From Acidovorax carolinensis (GTDB lineage Bacteria > Pseudomonadota > Gammaproteobacteria > Burkholderiales > Burkholderiaceae_C), in assembly GCF_002157145.1 (NCBI RefSeq), contig NZ_CP021361.1, positions 186,001-250,000 on the forward strand: a stretch of DNA of 64,000 bases, given 5' to 3'. The notes below the pieces were generated by a model, which had not been told where the DNA came from, searched no databases, and saw only the letters and a list, made by a program, of their open reading frames with translations. The translations under genes were made by a program, and so were the position numbers. Numbering within the stretch: position 1 is the stretch's first letter; each line of letters begins with the position of its first letter. This document shows positions 27,823 through 36,533 of the stretch, piece after piece.

Positions 27823-29105
27823 ATGGAACCACAGGCCACCGTCCACCCCGGCACCATACCCGCTGCAACGCCCTGGGCCGACCGACCCCACACCGTGGCG
27901 CTGGCGGGCATGCTGGCGCTGGCCGTGGCCATGGGCGTGGGACGCTTTGCGTTCACACCGCTGCTGCCCATGATGCTGCACGATGGCGTGCTCACGCTCG
28001 CCGAGGGCAGCTGGCTGGCCACGGCCAACTACGTGGGTTACCTGGTGGGCGCCCTGGCCTGCATGGCGCTGCCCTGGCTGGCGCCCGGGTTCTACGCCCG
28101 CTGGCATCCGGCGCGGCTGGCGCGCGCGGGGCTGGTGGCCACGGTGCTGCTTACATTGGCCATGGCACTGCCAATGCCCGCCAGCTGGCCGGCGCTGCGT
28201 TTTGTGGCGGGGGCGGCCAGCGCCGTGGTGCTGCTCAACGTGGCGGCCTGGTGCATGGTGCGCCTGGCGGTGCTGGGCCGGCCGGCGATGGGCGGGCTGA
28301 TCTTTTGCGGGCCGGGCGTGGGCATCGTGCTCACGGGGCTGGCGGCTGGCGCCATGGTGGCCGGGCAGTGGCGGGGGCTTCGGGCTGGGTGGTGTTCGGT
28401 CTGTTGTCGGTGCTTCTGTGCGTGGGGCCTGGCCCGTGGTGCGGGGTCGGGCTGCCCAGGTCCAGGCCACGGAGCTTGCAAGGGGGCGCCACCGGCTGCG
28501 GCGCGGGCGCAGGGCGGCGGTACGGTGGTGGCGCGGGCCGTGCATGCGCTGGCCTATGGTCTGGCGGGGCTGGGCTACATCGTTACCGCCACATTTCTGC
28601 CCGTCATCGCGCGTGCTGCGTTACCGCCGGGTTCACCCTGGCCGGACCTGTTCTGGCCAGTGTTCGGTGCTGGCGTGGCGATTGGCGCGGCGCTGAGCAC
28701 GCGGGCCCCCCGGCTTGGGACCGGCGCTGGCTGCTGCTGGCCGCCTATGCGCTGCAGGCGCTGGGCATTGCGCTGGGGCTGGTATGGCCCTCGCCCGCGG
28801 GCTTTGCGCTCAGCAGTCTGTGCGTGGGCTTGCCGTTCACGGCCATCACCTTTTACGGCCTGCAGGAGGCGCGGCGCCTATGGCCCGCTTCGGCCGACAG
28901 TTTTGCCAGCCTGGTGACAGCCGCCTATGGCCTGTGCCAGATCGCCGGGCCGCCTCTGGTGGCCTGGCTGATTGCGCAGGGCGATGCGGGCCGGGGGTTT
29001 GCGCGTGGCCTGGCGCTGGCGGCGGCGGCGCTGGTGGCCGGAGCGGTGATGTATGGGCTGTCGGCCTGGCGCTGGCCACTGTCGCCACATCGGATGGTGC
29101 GCTGA
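27823..29105 (+). CDS. YbfB/YjiJ-family MFS transporter (four apparent frameshifts)
   Basis: The N-terminal MGVGRFAFTPLLPMM is the signature of this small MFS family, and helices continue to the C-terminus. The frame changes four times. Each change is repaired by adding one base to a homopolymer: G at 28373-28377, G at 28423-28426, G at 28482-28486 and C at 28706-28711. The repaired protein has 428 residues, normal for the family. If the deletions were real this would be a pseudogene, but their uniform type points to base-calling error. Substrate unknown. Confidence 0.75.
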
Positions 29106-30359
29106 TCAGTGCGGCACAGGTTCCGCTGCCGCCGCAGGTGCCAGCGGCAAGGACAGCACAAAACATGCGCCACTGGCGTTGTCGGGTCGATCATCGCACC
29201 GCACCGATCCGTTGTGTCGCTCGGCAATCGAGCGCACCAGCGCCAACCCCAGGCCCACGCCCCCGGCACGCTCGCTGGCGCCGGGCAGGCGGTAGAAGGG
29301 CTCAAAGATGCGTTCGCGCAAGGCGGGGGGAACGCCGGGCCCCTGGTCGAGCACGCTCACCTGCGCCTGGCCGTCGCGCCGCTGCACCACCACCGTGATG
29401 TCGCCCTGGCTGTAGCGGCGTGCGTTTTCCAGCAGGTTGCGCAATGCGCGGCGCAGCAGCTTGGCCACGCCGCGCACTTCCAGCAACTCGGGGCTGGCGC
29501 TCACATCCAGGTCGGCCCCCACCCGTGCGCATTCTTCGGCGGCCAATCCGATCAGGTCCACCAGTTCCACGGTGCCCACATCGGCCTCGCGCGCGTCCAG
29601 GCGGCTGGACAGCAGGATTTCATCGACCAGCTGGTCGAGTTCGGCAATGTTGCGCAGTATTTCTTCGCGGAACGCGGGCGACGGCTGTTGCCCGCCCATC
29701 AGCTCCAGGCCCATGCGGATGCGTGTGAGCGGCGAGCGCAGTTCATGCGAGGCGTTGGCCAGCAGCGACTTGTGGGTCTTGACCAGGGTTTCAATGCGCG
29801 CCGCGGCCGCATTGAACTGGCGCGCCAGGTCGGCCACCTCGTCCTGCCCGTGCTCGGGAACGCGCACCGACAGATCGCCTTCGCCAAACCGCTGCACGCT
29901 GCGCTGCAGCGCCTCCAGCCGCTGCAGCAGGCGACGGATGATGGGAAACACCCCCACAGCCACGGCCAGGCCCACCAGGCCCAGCATCCACAGGAAACCA
30001 AAGGGCGGACGCATCCAGAAGGCGGCTTCGGGGCGTCGGTTGGGGCCGGGGTGGTTGCCCCGGTCGGCGCGCGGAGCGAGCTGCAGGTTGTAGGTGGTGC
30101 CGTCGGCGCTGTCTATGCGCAACTCCAGGCCTTCGCCCGGTGGCCCGGGCACGCGCGTGGCCAGCCCGGCGATCAGTGTGTGGCCGTCCCCGTCGCGCAG
30201 CACCACTTCGCGGGCGGGTGGTGCCGCGGGCTGGGCGTTCTGCTCGGCGGCGATGCGCCAGGCCCAGCCCGCGGCCAGGGTGAGCACGGCCATGCCGCCG
30301 ACCACCGCCAGCCAGATGCGCAGGTACAGGCGGCGGGAAAAAATATCAAACAAAGCCAT
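29106..30359 (-). CDS. Sensor histidine kinase
   Basis: 417-residue inner-membrane kinase. Helix 1 at about 14-33, a periplasmic sensor loop of about 85 residues, helix 2 at about 122-140, a HAMP domain at about 141-193, phospho-acceptor His205 in HELRSPLTR, then a HATPase domain with LLENARRY (N box), DQGPGVP (G1) and GGVGLGLALV (G2). The ATG at 30359 is chosen over an in-frame codon 27 triplets upstream because the extra residues are encoded by repeat DNA. It pairs with the response regulator upstream on the same strand and shares its stop region with the MFS gene end-to-end. Confidence 0.93.
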   Translation of the reverse strand: MALFDIFSRRLYLRIWLAVVGGMAVLTLAAGWAWRIAAEQNAQPAAPPAREVVLRDGDGHTLIAGLATRVPGPPGEGLELRIDSADGTTYNLQLAPRADRGNHPGPNRRPEAAFWMRPPFGFLWMLGLVGLAVAVGVFPIIRRLLQRLEALQRSVQRFGEGDLSVRVPEHGQDEVADLARQFNAAAARIETLVKTHKSLLANASHELRSPLTRIRMGLELMGGQQPSPAFREEILRNIAELDQLVDEILLSSRLDAREADVGTVELVDLIGLAAEECARVGADLDVSASPELLEVRGVAKLLRRALRNLLENARRYSQGDITVVVQRRDGQAQVSVLDQGPGVPPALRERIFEPFYRLPGASERAGGVGLGLALVRSIAERHNGSVRCDDRPDNASGACFVLSLPLAPAAAAEPVPH

Positions 30360-30375
30360 GCCCCACGCCCGTGAA

Positions 30376-30492
30376 CTTTGGCCTGAGCAACTGGCGCGCC
30401 CCAAGCCAGTGCCACCGTGGAACTGGCTTTGCCAGGCCACCGGTGGCGTCCCCCTGGGGGGATGGCGCGAAGCGCCTCAGGGGGGCATCCAT
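30376..30492. repeat. Multi-hairpin intergenic repeat between the two-component genes
   Basis: Several inverted repeats are packed into about 117 bases: AAGCCAGT...ACTGGCTT at 30402-30429, GCCACCGGTGGC near 30436, and GGCGCGAAGCGCC near 30464 flanked by CCCCCTGG and CAGGGGGG. I believe similar CCCCTGAGGCGC...GGGG elements are common between genes in Comamonadaceae, but cannot confirm it here. It lies between the response-regulator stop and the kinase start, so it could lower kinase levels relative to the regulator. Confidence 0.6.
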
Positions 30493-30493
30493 G

Positions 30494-31213
30494 TCAGTCC
30501 TGCTGTTTGGCAAACACATAGCCCACGCCGCGCACCGTGAGGATGCGGCGCGGATTCTTGGCGTCCACTTCGATGGCGGCGCGGATGCGGCCCATGTGCA
30601 CGTCGATGGAGCGGTCAAACGCTTCCAGCTCGCGGCCGCGCACGGCCTCCATGATCTGGTCGCGCGTGAGCACCCGGCCCGCGCGCTCGGCCAGCGCCAC
30701 CAGCAGGTCGAACTGGTACGAAGTCAGGTCCGCCAGTTGGCCGCCCACCGTCACGGTGCGGGCGTCGCGGTCGATCTCCAGCGTGCCAAAGCGCAGCGCC
30801 TGCGTGGCGGGCGCGGCCCCGCCATCGGTGCGCCGGCGCAGTATGGCGCGGATGCGCGCCAGCAGCTCACGCGGCTCGAAGGGCTTGGGCAGGTAGTCGT
30901 CGGCGCCCAGTTCCAGGCCGATGATGCGGTCCATGGGGTCGCCCTTGGCGGTGAGCATGAGCACCGGCACCTGGGCGGCGGGGCCCTGCAGCGCGCGGAT
31001 GCGCCGGCAGACGTCCAGGCCGTCCATGTCGGGCAGCATCAGGTCGAGGATGACCAGGTCGGGCAAGGGCCCCGCATCAGGGCCCTGCAGTTGCGCCAGG
31101 CCGCTCGCGCCATCGGCGCGGTGCGTGACGTGCAGGCCGGACTGGCCGAGGTATTCGCCCACCATCTGTGCAAGGCGGGCGTCGTCTTCAATCATCAACA
31201 GGTGCGAGCTCAT
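30494..31213 (-). CDS. OmpR-family response regulator
   Basis: 239 residues. The receiver domain has the acidic pair Glu9/Asp10/Asp11, the phospho-acceptor Asp57 in VILDLMLPDMDG and the switch Lys near 105 in LPKPFEPREL. The C-terminal half is a winged-helix DNA-binding domain (LTSYQFDLLVALAERAG and the end HMGRIRAAIE...GVGYVF). It is upstream of the kinase gene on the same strand, separated by the hairpin repeat. The target genes are unknown; ampG is the next gene upstream. Confidence 0.93.
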   Translation of the reverse strand: MSSHLLMIEDDARLAQMVGEYLGQSGLHVTHRADGASGLAQLQGPDAGPLPDLVILDLMLPDMDGLDVCRRIRALQGPAAQVPVLMLTAKGDPMDRIIGLELGADDYLPKPFEPRELLARIRAILRRRTDGGAAPATQALRFGTLEIDRDARTVTVGGQLADLTSYQFDLLVALAERAGRVLTRDQIMEAVRGRELEAFDRSIDVHMGRIRAAIEVDAKNPRRILTVRGVGYVFAKQQD

Positions 31214-31340
31214 CGTGGCAGTGTAGTGGGGCAGTGGAGCCGGTTCGGGCAGGGCTCCATCGTGACCCGCAGGCGTCGCGCAGCGTTGAAGCCGCCGTAA
31301 AGTTCCGGTAAACCGTACAACCCGGCAGGTGCTCGAATGC

Positions 31341-31390
31341 TATTGTTTATATAGCTGTTGGCGCTTTAAGGTCGGGCGCTAGCGGGTGTT
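31341..31390 (-). repeat. Copy D of the dispersed TAGCT...GCGCTT repeat
   Basis: On the plus strand it reads ATATAGCTGTTGGCGCTTTA followed by GGTCGGGCGCTAGCGG. It covers the last codons and stop of ampG, so the C-terminal ASARP of that protein is encoded by repeat sequence. Confidence 0.65.
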
Positions 31391-32772
31391 CTGACCCGTG
31401 AGGCCAGCCATACCAGTCCCAGCACCGGCAGCCCCAGCAAGGACGTGGCCGTAAAGAAATGGGCGTAGCCGAAACTGTTGACATAGTCGCCCGAAAAGCC
31501 TGCCACAAACTTCGGCAGCAGCAGCATCATCGAGCTGAACAGCGCGTACTGCGTGGCCGAATAACTCACGTTGGTCAGGCTCGACAGATACGCAATGAAC
31601 GCGGCCGACGCAATGCCGCTGGCCAGGTTGTCGGCCGACACCACGGCGATCAGCGCCGTCACGTCGTGCCCGTGGCCCGCCAGCCAGGCAAACAGCAGAT
31701 TGCTGGCGGCGCTCAGCACGGCGCCCAGCATCAGCACCCGCATCACGCCCAGGCGCATGGACAGCACGCCGCCCACGAAGGCGCCCACCAGCGTCATGAT
31801 GACGCCATAGACCTTGGTCACGGCGGCCACCTCGTCCTTGGTGAAGCCCATGTCCACATAAAAGGGGTTGGCCATGATGCCCATCACCACGTCGCTGATG
31901 CGATAGACGGCGATCAGCGCCAGGATCAGCACGGCCTGCGCGCCGTAGCGGCGCAGAAAGTCGGCAAACGGATCGACCACGGCACCCTTGAGCCATTCGG
32001 CGGCGTTCTTGGCGGGCGGCAGCACCACGGGCACGGGCTCGCGCGAGAAAAGCACCGTGACCACGCCCACGGCCATTGACGCGGCCATGGCCAGATAGGC
32101 CGCCTGCCAGGCGCCGTTCTGGTAGGCCGCCGCGCCCTCGGCCACCGCCTGGCCAACCATCTGCGCTGCAGCCGGTGCCACCTCCGAGCGCGCCGCAATC
32201 CACAGCACCCCCGCACCGGCCCAGATCATGGCCAGGCGGTAACCGGTCTGGTACGAGGCGGCCAGCGCCGCCTGGTGGTTGGCGTCGGCCGATTCGATGC
32301 GAAACGCATCGAGCGCGATGTCCTGCGTGGCCGAGCCAAAGGCCACCGCCAGCGCGCACCACACGATGGGGCCGAGCGTCAGGCGCGGATCGGCCAGCGC
32401 CATGCCCACGAGCCCGGCCACGATGAGGGCCTGCGACAGCAGCAGCCAGCTGCGCCGCCGCCCCAGCCAGCGTGTCAGCAGCGGCAGCGGCATGCGGTCC
32501 ACCAGCGGCGCCCACAGCCATTTGAAGCCATAAGCCAGGCCCACCCAGCTCAGATAGCCGATCGTGCTGCGGTCGATGCCGGCCTCGCGCAGGCGAAAGC
32601 TCAGCGTGCCCAGCACCAGCAGCAGCGGCAGGCCGGCGGAGAAGCCCAGCGTCAGCATGCGCAGGCTGGCCGGTTCGAGGTAAACGCGCAGGGTTTGCAG
32701 CCAGGAGGTGCGTGGGGGATGCATGTCGCGGGCAGGCGTGGCCGCTGCGGGGGTCGGGATGGGGTCTGGCAT
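31366..32772 (-). CDS. ampG: AmpG-like muropeptide permease
   Basis: 468-residue MFS protein with about twelve to fourteen helices. FSAGLPLLLVLGTLSFRLREAG near residue 43, TIGYLSWVGLAYGFKWLWAP near 70 and DIALDAFRIE near 154 mark the AmpG family, which imports anhydro-muropeptides for cell-wall recycling and AmpC induction. The 3' end overlaps repeat copy D. It is divergent from the M48 protease gene, with only 33 bases between the starts, so the promoters must overlap. Confidence 0.88.
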   Translation of the reverse strand: MPDPIPTPAAATPARDMHPPRTSWLQTLRVYLEPASLRMLTLGFSAGLPLLLVLGTLSFRLREAGIDRSTIGYLSWVGLAYGFKWLWAPLVDRMPLPLLTRWLGRRRSWLLLSQALIVAGLVGMALADPRLTLGPIVWCALAVAFGSATQDIALDAFRIESADANHQAALAASYQTGYRLAMIWAGAGVLWIAARSEVAPAAAQMVGQAVAEGAAAYQNGAWQAAYLAMAASMAVGVVTVLFSREPVPVVLPPAKNAAEWLKGAVVDPFADFLRRYGAQAVLILALIAVYRISDVVMGIMANPFYVDMGFTKDEVAAVTKVYGVIMTLVGAFVGGVLSMRLGVMRVLMLGAVLSAASNLLFAWLAGHGHDVTALIAVVSADNLASGIASAAFIAYLSSLTNVSYSATQYALFSSMMLLLPKFVAGFSGDYVNSFGYAHFFTATSLLGLPVLGLVWLASRVRTPASARP

Positions 32773-32805
32773 GTGCGCGTGGGGATTTTTGTCTATTATT
32801 CCCGC

Positions 32806-33674
32806 ATGTGTCTTTTCTGCCCGGCGTTGCCGCCCACTGCTGCCCCCTCGTCACCCTGGATGCCCCGCCGCGCCTTTTTGCTGGCCGCCGGCGCAGGCGC
32901 GGGTGTGCTCGTGGCGGCCCCGGCGTTGGCGCAGGTGGATGTGGGCTCGGCCTCCGGCATGCGCAGGCTGGTGCCTGCCGAGACGCTCGAATCTTCTGCC
33001 ACCCAGCAATACAGCCAGTTGCTGGCCCAGGCGCGCGCCCAGAAAGCGCTGGCGCCGCCCGGCCACCCGCAGCTGCAGCGCCTGCACGCCATTGCGCGGC
33101 GGTTGATCCCCTACACCACCCAGTGGAACGACCGGGCACGCCAGTGGCACTGGGAGGTCAACCTGATCGGCAGCAAGCAGATCAATGCCTTTTGCATGCC
33201 CGGCGGCAAGATTGCCTTCTACACCGGCATCCTGGAGCAGCTCAAGCTGACCGATGATGAAGTCGCCATGGTGATGGGCCACGAGATGGCCCACGCCCTG
33301 CGCGAGCACGCCCGCGAGCGCATTGCCAAAAGCAGGGCCACGGGCCTGGGGCTGTCGCTGGGGCGCAGCTGCTGGGCCTGGGCGATTTGGGCAACATGGC
33401 GGCCAACCTGGGCACCCAGTTGCTCACGCTCAAGTTCAGCCGGGGCGATGAGTCCGACGCCGATCTGGTGGGGCTGGAGCTGGCCGCACGCGCGGGCTAC
33501 AACCCCGAGGCGGCTGTGAGCCTGTGGCGCAAGATGGGCAATGCCACCGGCAGCACGCAAGGGGGGCTGGCGTTTCTGTCTACGCACCCCAGCGGCCCCG
33601 ACCGCATCCGCGAGCTCGAGAGCAACGTGCCCAAGGTGCAGGGGCTGTATGCCGCCGCACGCCGCGGTGGTTGA
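32806..33674 (+). CDS. M48-family metalloprotease (one apparent frameshift)
   Basis: Zinc protease of the periplasmic M48 group. A signal segment at about 21-42 is preceded by Arg-Arg (PRRAFLL), hinting at Tat-type export. The zinc site is H159-E160-M-A-H163, and the third ligand is the Glu in SDADLVGLELAA. The frame is lost right after the metal-site helix; one extra G in GGGG at 33360-33363 restores 289 residues (LSLGAQLLGLGDLGN). An alternative start is the ATG at 32860. If the deletion were real the third zinc ligand would be lost. Confidence 0.82.
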
Positions 33675-33684
33675 AATGTCGCTA

Positions 33685-33735
33685 CGTTATTGATAGCTGC
33701 TTGCGCTTATGGAATAAGAGCTGCGGGTGGTTTTT
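33685..33735 (+). repeat. Copy E of the dispersed TAGCT...GCGCTT repeat
   Basis: TTATTGATAGCTGCTTGCGC followed by TTATGGAATAAGAGCTGCGGG. It begins 10 bases after the M48 protease stop and lies in the 105-base gap before the convergent diguanylate cyclase gene. Confidence 0.7.
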
Positions 33736-33779
33736 GCTAAATTCGCGTGGCGCTTCCACGCCAGCATCTTCGGGGCAGG

Positions 33780-34841
33780 CTAACCCAGGCTGACCCGGTT
33801 GCGGCCCGCACGCTTGCTGTCATACAGGGCCTTGTCCGCCCGCGCCGTGGCGTCCTGCAGGTCGTGGCTGCCGTGCAACTGTGCCACGCCAAACGACAGG
33901 GTGATGGCAATGGGTGTCCCATCGATGGCGAGCGGGTGCGCCTCGATGGCGGCGCGGATGCGCTCGGCTGCAGCGTGGGCGGCTTGCAGCGAACTGTCGG
34001 GCAGCAGCGCCAGAAACTCCTCGCCACCCCAGCGCGCCAACACATCGCACTCGCGCAGGTTGGCCGACAGGATTTTCGCCACATGCACCAGAGCCAGGTC
34101 TCCGACAGCGTGCCCGCAACGGTCGTTCACCTGCTTGAAATGGTCAACATCGCACAGCATCACCGCGACGGGCGCGCCGGAGCGCTGGCAGCGCGCCAAT
34201 TCGTTGGACACCAGTGTCTGGAAATGGCCGCGATTGCTCAGACCGGTCAACGGGTCCAGAGTGGCCTGCTTGAGCAGACGGGCTTCGGCCACCAGGATGG
34301 TGCGGCGGTAGAGACCGGCCAGCGCCGCGAACATGCCGAAGATCAGGCAGACGTGGATCGCGTTGACGATCTCAACGCGTCGCGGTGGCAATGGCGCCAG
34401 GGGCCCCAGGTATTCGCACAGGCTCTTGAGCCCCAGGTAGTAAACCAGCAGGCCCAGCACCATCGGCATTGCGTATCCCTTGGTGTTGGCGATCACGATG
34501 GCGGGGATGAACAACAGCAGGTAATAGTGAAACCCGCTCTCCCAGCCGATCATCAGCGAACCCAATGCCGAATGGGCGACGACCTCCACCCAGATCAGCG
34601 TCACCCCCAGCATGTTGCGCCGTCGCCGGATGAGCGCATAGGCGCTCAGATACATCGCGATACTGATGACGTTGATGGCCGCCAGCGGCACCGAGCCCAG
34701 CAGCAGAAACAGCACGATGTAAGCCGCATCGATGGTCGCAGCCGTCAAAGCAATTCGGCCCACCATCCCCCAATAGGCCTTGCCTGCAATGCTGGAGCCG
34801 CGCGAGGCGGCGAGGGGAAGGACGAGGGTGGACGCAGTCAT
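33780..34841 (-). CDS. Diguanylate cyclase (GGEEF)
   Basis: 353 residues. The N-terminal half has about six membrane helices (residues 26-190) with no periplasmic domain of note. The C-terminal GGDEF domain starts at DPLTGLSNRGHF near residue 196 and has the active-site motif GGEEF preceded by RECD five residues before it, an intact RxxD inhibitory site. It should make cyclic di-GMP with product feedback inhibition. What the membrane part senses is unknown. It is transcribed alone; 209 bases to the MBL gene hold nothing recognisable. Confidence 0.9.
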   Translation of the reverse strand: MTASTLVLPLAASRGSSIAGKAYWGMVGRIALTAATIDAAYIVLFLLLGSVPLAAINVISIAMYLSAYALIRRRRNMLGVTLIWVEVVAHSALGSLMIGWESGFHYYLLLFIPAIVIANTKGYAMPMVLGLLVYYLGLKSLCEYLGPLAPLPPRRVEIVNAIHVCLIFGMFAALAGLYRRTILVAEARLLKQATLDPLTGLSNRGHFQTLVSNELARCQRSGAPVAVMLCDVDHFKQVNDRCGHAVGDLALVHVAKILSANLRECDVLARWGGEEFLALLPDSSLQAAHAAAERIRAAIEAHPLAIDGTPIAITLSFGVAQLHGSHDLQDATARADKALYDSKRAGRNRVSLG

Positions 34842-35050
34842 GTTGGGCGATATGGTGTGGCCGGGTGCCGAGGGGCTGAGCGCTACCGGTCATTGGCACA
34901 TCGCGGTGGCTGAGCGCTTGGCCACTGCATGAGGGTGAGCCGTGGGACCCTGCATTTTGTTACCTAAAACAAAGTAGAGCCTTTGTCCGACAATCGCAGT
35001 CAGGTATTGGTGAGGAATCAGGCAGCCTGTCGGGGTAGAACGGCGGCGGC

Positions 35051-35689
35051 TCAAGTGTTGCCGACATACGGGTTGCTGCGCCGCTCGCGCCCGAAGCTGC
35101 TCTCCGGTCCATGACCCGGAATGAACACCGTCTGGTCGCCCATGGGCCACAGGCGCTGCGTGATGCTGTCGATGAGCTGCTGGTGGTTGCCCTGAGGAAA
35201 ATCGGTGCGGCCAATGCTGCCAGCAAACAGCACGTCGCCCACAAAGGCCCGGTCGATCTGCGGCGCATGGAACACCACATGGCCGGGTGTGTGGCCGGGG
35301 CAGTGGCGCACGTTCAGCGTCTCGTTGCCGACCTGCACCTGATCGCCATCGTGCAGCCAGCGTGTGGGCGTGAACAGCTGCGCCGGCGGAAACCCGAACA
35401 TTGCGCTTTGCTGCGGCAGGCCGTCAATCCAGAACTGGTCGGCCGGGTGCGGGCCGACGATGGGCAGGGACAAGCGCTGTGCCAGTTCGCCCGTGCCACC
35501 TGCGTGGTCGATGTGGGCGTGCGTGAGCCAGATCTGTTCCAGCGTGAGGCCCAGGCGCTCAATCTCTGCCAGCAGTGTGTCCAGATCGCCACCCGGATCA
35601 ATGATGGCGGCATTGCGGGTGGCGTCGCACCAGACGATGGAGCAGTTTTGTTGGAAGGGCGTGACGGGAATGGTGAGGTACTGGAGCAT
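35051..35689 (-). CDS. MBL-fold metal hydrolase, glyoxalase II-like
   Basis: 212-residue metallo-beta-lactamase-fold protein. The metal site THAHIDHAGG begins near residue 56; the further ligands are HTPGH near 132-136, the Asp in FVGDVLFAG near 151 and His in IPGHGPES near 193. It belongs to the short YcbL/GloB-like type, which hydrolyses glutathione thioesters. The start MLQYLTIPVTPFQQN is typical. It stands alone between the cyclase and the GntR gene. Confidence 0.87.
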   Translation of the reverse strand: MLQYLTIPVTPFQQNCSIVWCDATRNAAIIDPGGDLDTLLAEIERLGLTLEQIWLTHAHIDHAGGTGELAQRLSLPIVGPHPADQFWIDGLPQQSAMFGFPPAQLFTPTRWLHDGDQVQVGNETLNVRHCPGHTPGHVVFHAPQIDRAFVGDVLFAGSIGRTDFPQGNHQQLIDSITQRLWPMGDQTVFIPGHGPESSFGRERRSNPYVGNT

Positions 35690-35742
35690 GGAAAAATCGG
35701 TTCGAGTGCCGCATCGGCAGGCTTGAACGATAGCGCAAGCGT

Positions 35743-36516
35743 TCAGCCAGCCAACAGTGCCGGGGCGGCTTCGGCGGCGGCCCCTGGGGGCAAGGTCAGC
35801 TGGCCAGTGCGCAATGCCTGCGCCAGCAGATCGGGTGTGGCGCGGATATGGGCTTCAAGAGCCAGGGCTGCACGCGCTTCACGGCCGGCCAGGGCATGCT
35901 CGAAGATCTCGGTGTGCTCGGCATGCACGTCGCGCACCGAGCCGGGCAGGCCCATGGCGTAGCGGCGGTAGCGTTCACCGTGGCGCGCCAGCAGGCCGAG
36001 CACCTTCTGTGTCCAGGGCGAGTCGTTTCCGCTCAGCAGGGCCTCGTGAAAACGCACGTTGAGGGTTTCCCATTGGCGGCGGTGGGCGGGGTCAATGGGT
36101 TGCTCCAGTGCCGAGATGGCTTCATAGCTGTGGCGCAGCGCGGCCCGCCAGTGCGCCCCGCCATTGCGAATGGACAGGCGCAGCGCCTCGATTTCGACGT
36201 GCACGCGCAGCCGGGTGATGTCTTCCAGTTCCTCGATGGCGATGGGGGCCACGCGAAAGCCGCGCTGCCCTTCCGTGGTCACCAGTGCATCGCTGGCCAG
36301 CCGCGTGATGGCTTCGCGCAGCGTGCCGGCACCCACGTTGTATTGCACCCGCAGGTGCTCGATCGGCAGCTTGCTGCCCGGCTCCAGCCGGCCTTCGATG
36401 ATGTCATTGCGCAGTTCGGCATAGGTCTGCTCGATCAGTGTGCGCGACAGGGAGATACCCAGACCGTTCAGGTCGCTATCGGTGTTGAGCGCTTGCAGAT
36501 AGGGGCGTTTGGCCAT
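35743..36516 (-). CDS. GntR-family (FCD) regulator of the phenol locus
   Basis: 257 residues. An N-terminal winged helix-turn-helix (about 25-92, with GSKLPIEHLRVQYNVGAGTLREAITRLASDALV as its centre) is joined to a C-terminal FCD effector domain (about 100-225). It follows the dmpR-like gene by 17 bases on the same strand. In Comamonas testosteroni a GntR-type repressor (AphS/PhcS) holds the phenol genes off, and this is the likely counterpart by family and position. The ATG at 36516 is favoured over 36537, which would overlap the true end of dmpR. A candidate operator is given at 38231 and 38451. Confidence 0.8.
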   Translation of the reverse strand: MAKRPYLQALNTDSDLNGLGISLSRTLIEQTYAELRNDIIEGRLEPGSKLPIEHLRVQYNVGAGTLREAITRLASDALVTTEGQRGFRVAPIAIEELEDITRLRVHVEIEALRLSIRNGGAHWRAALRHSYEAISALEQPIDPAHRRQWETLNVRFHEALLSGNDSPWTQKVLGLLARHGERYRRYAMGLPGSVRDVHAEHTEIFEHALAGREARAALALEAHIRATPDLLAQALRTGQLTLPPGAAAEAAPALLAG

Positions 36517-36533
36517 GGTGTTGCGTGGTGGGG

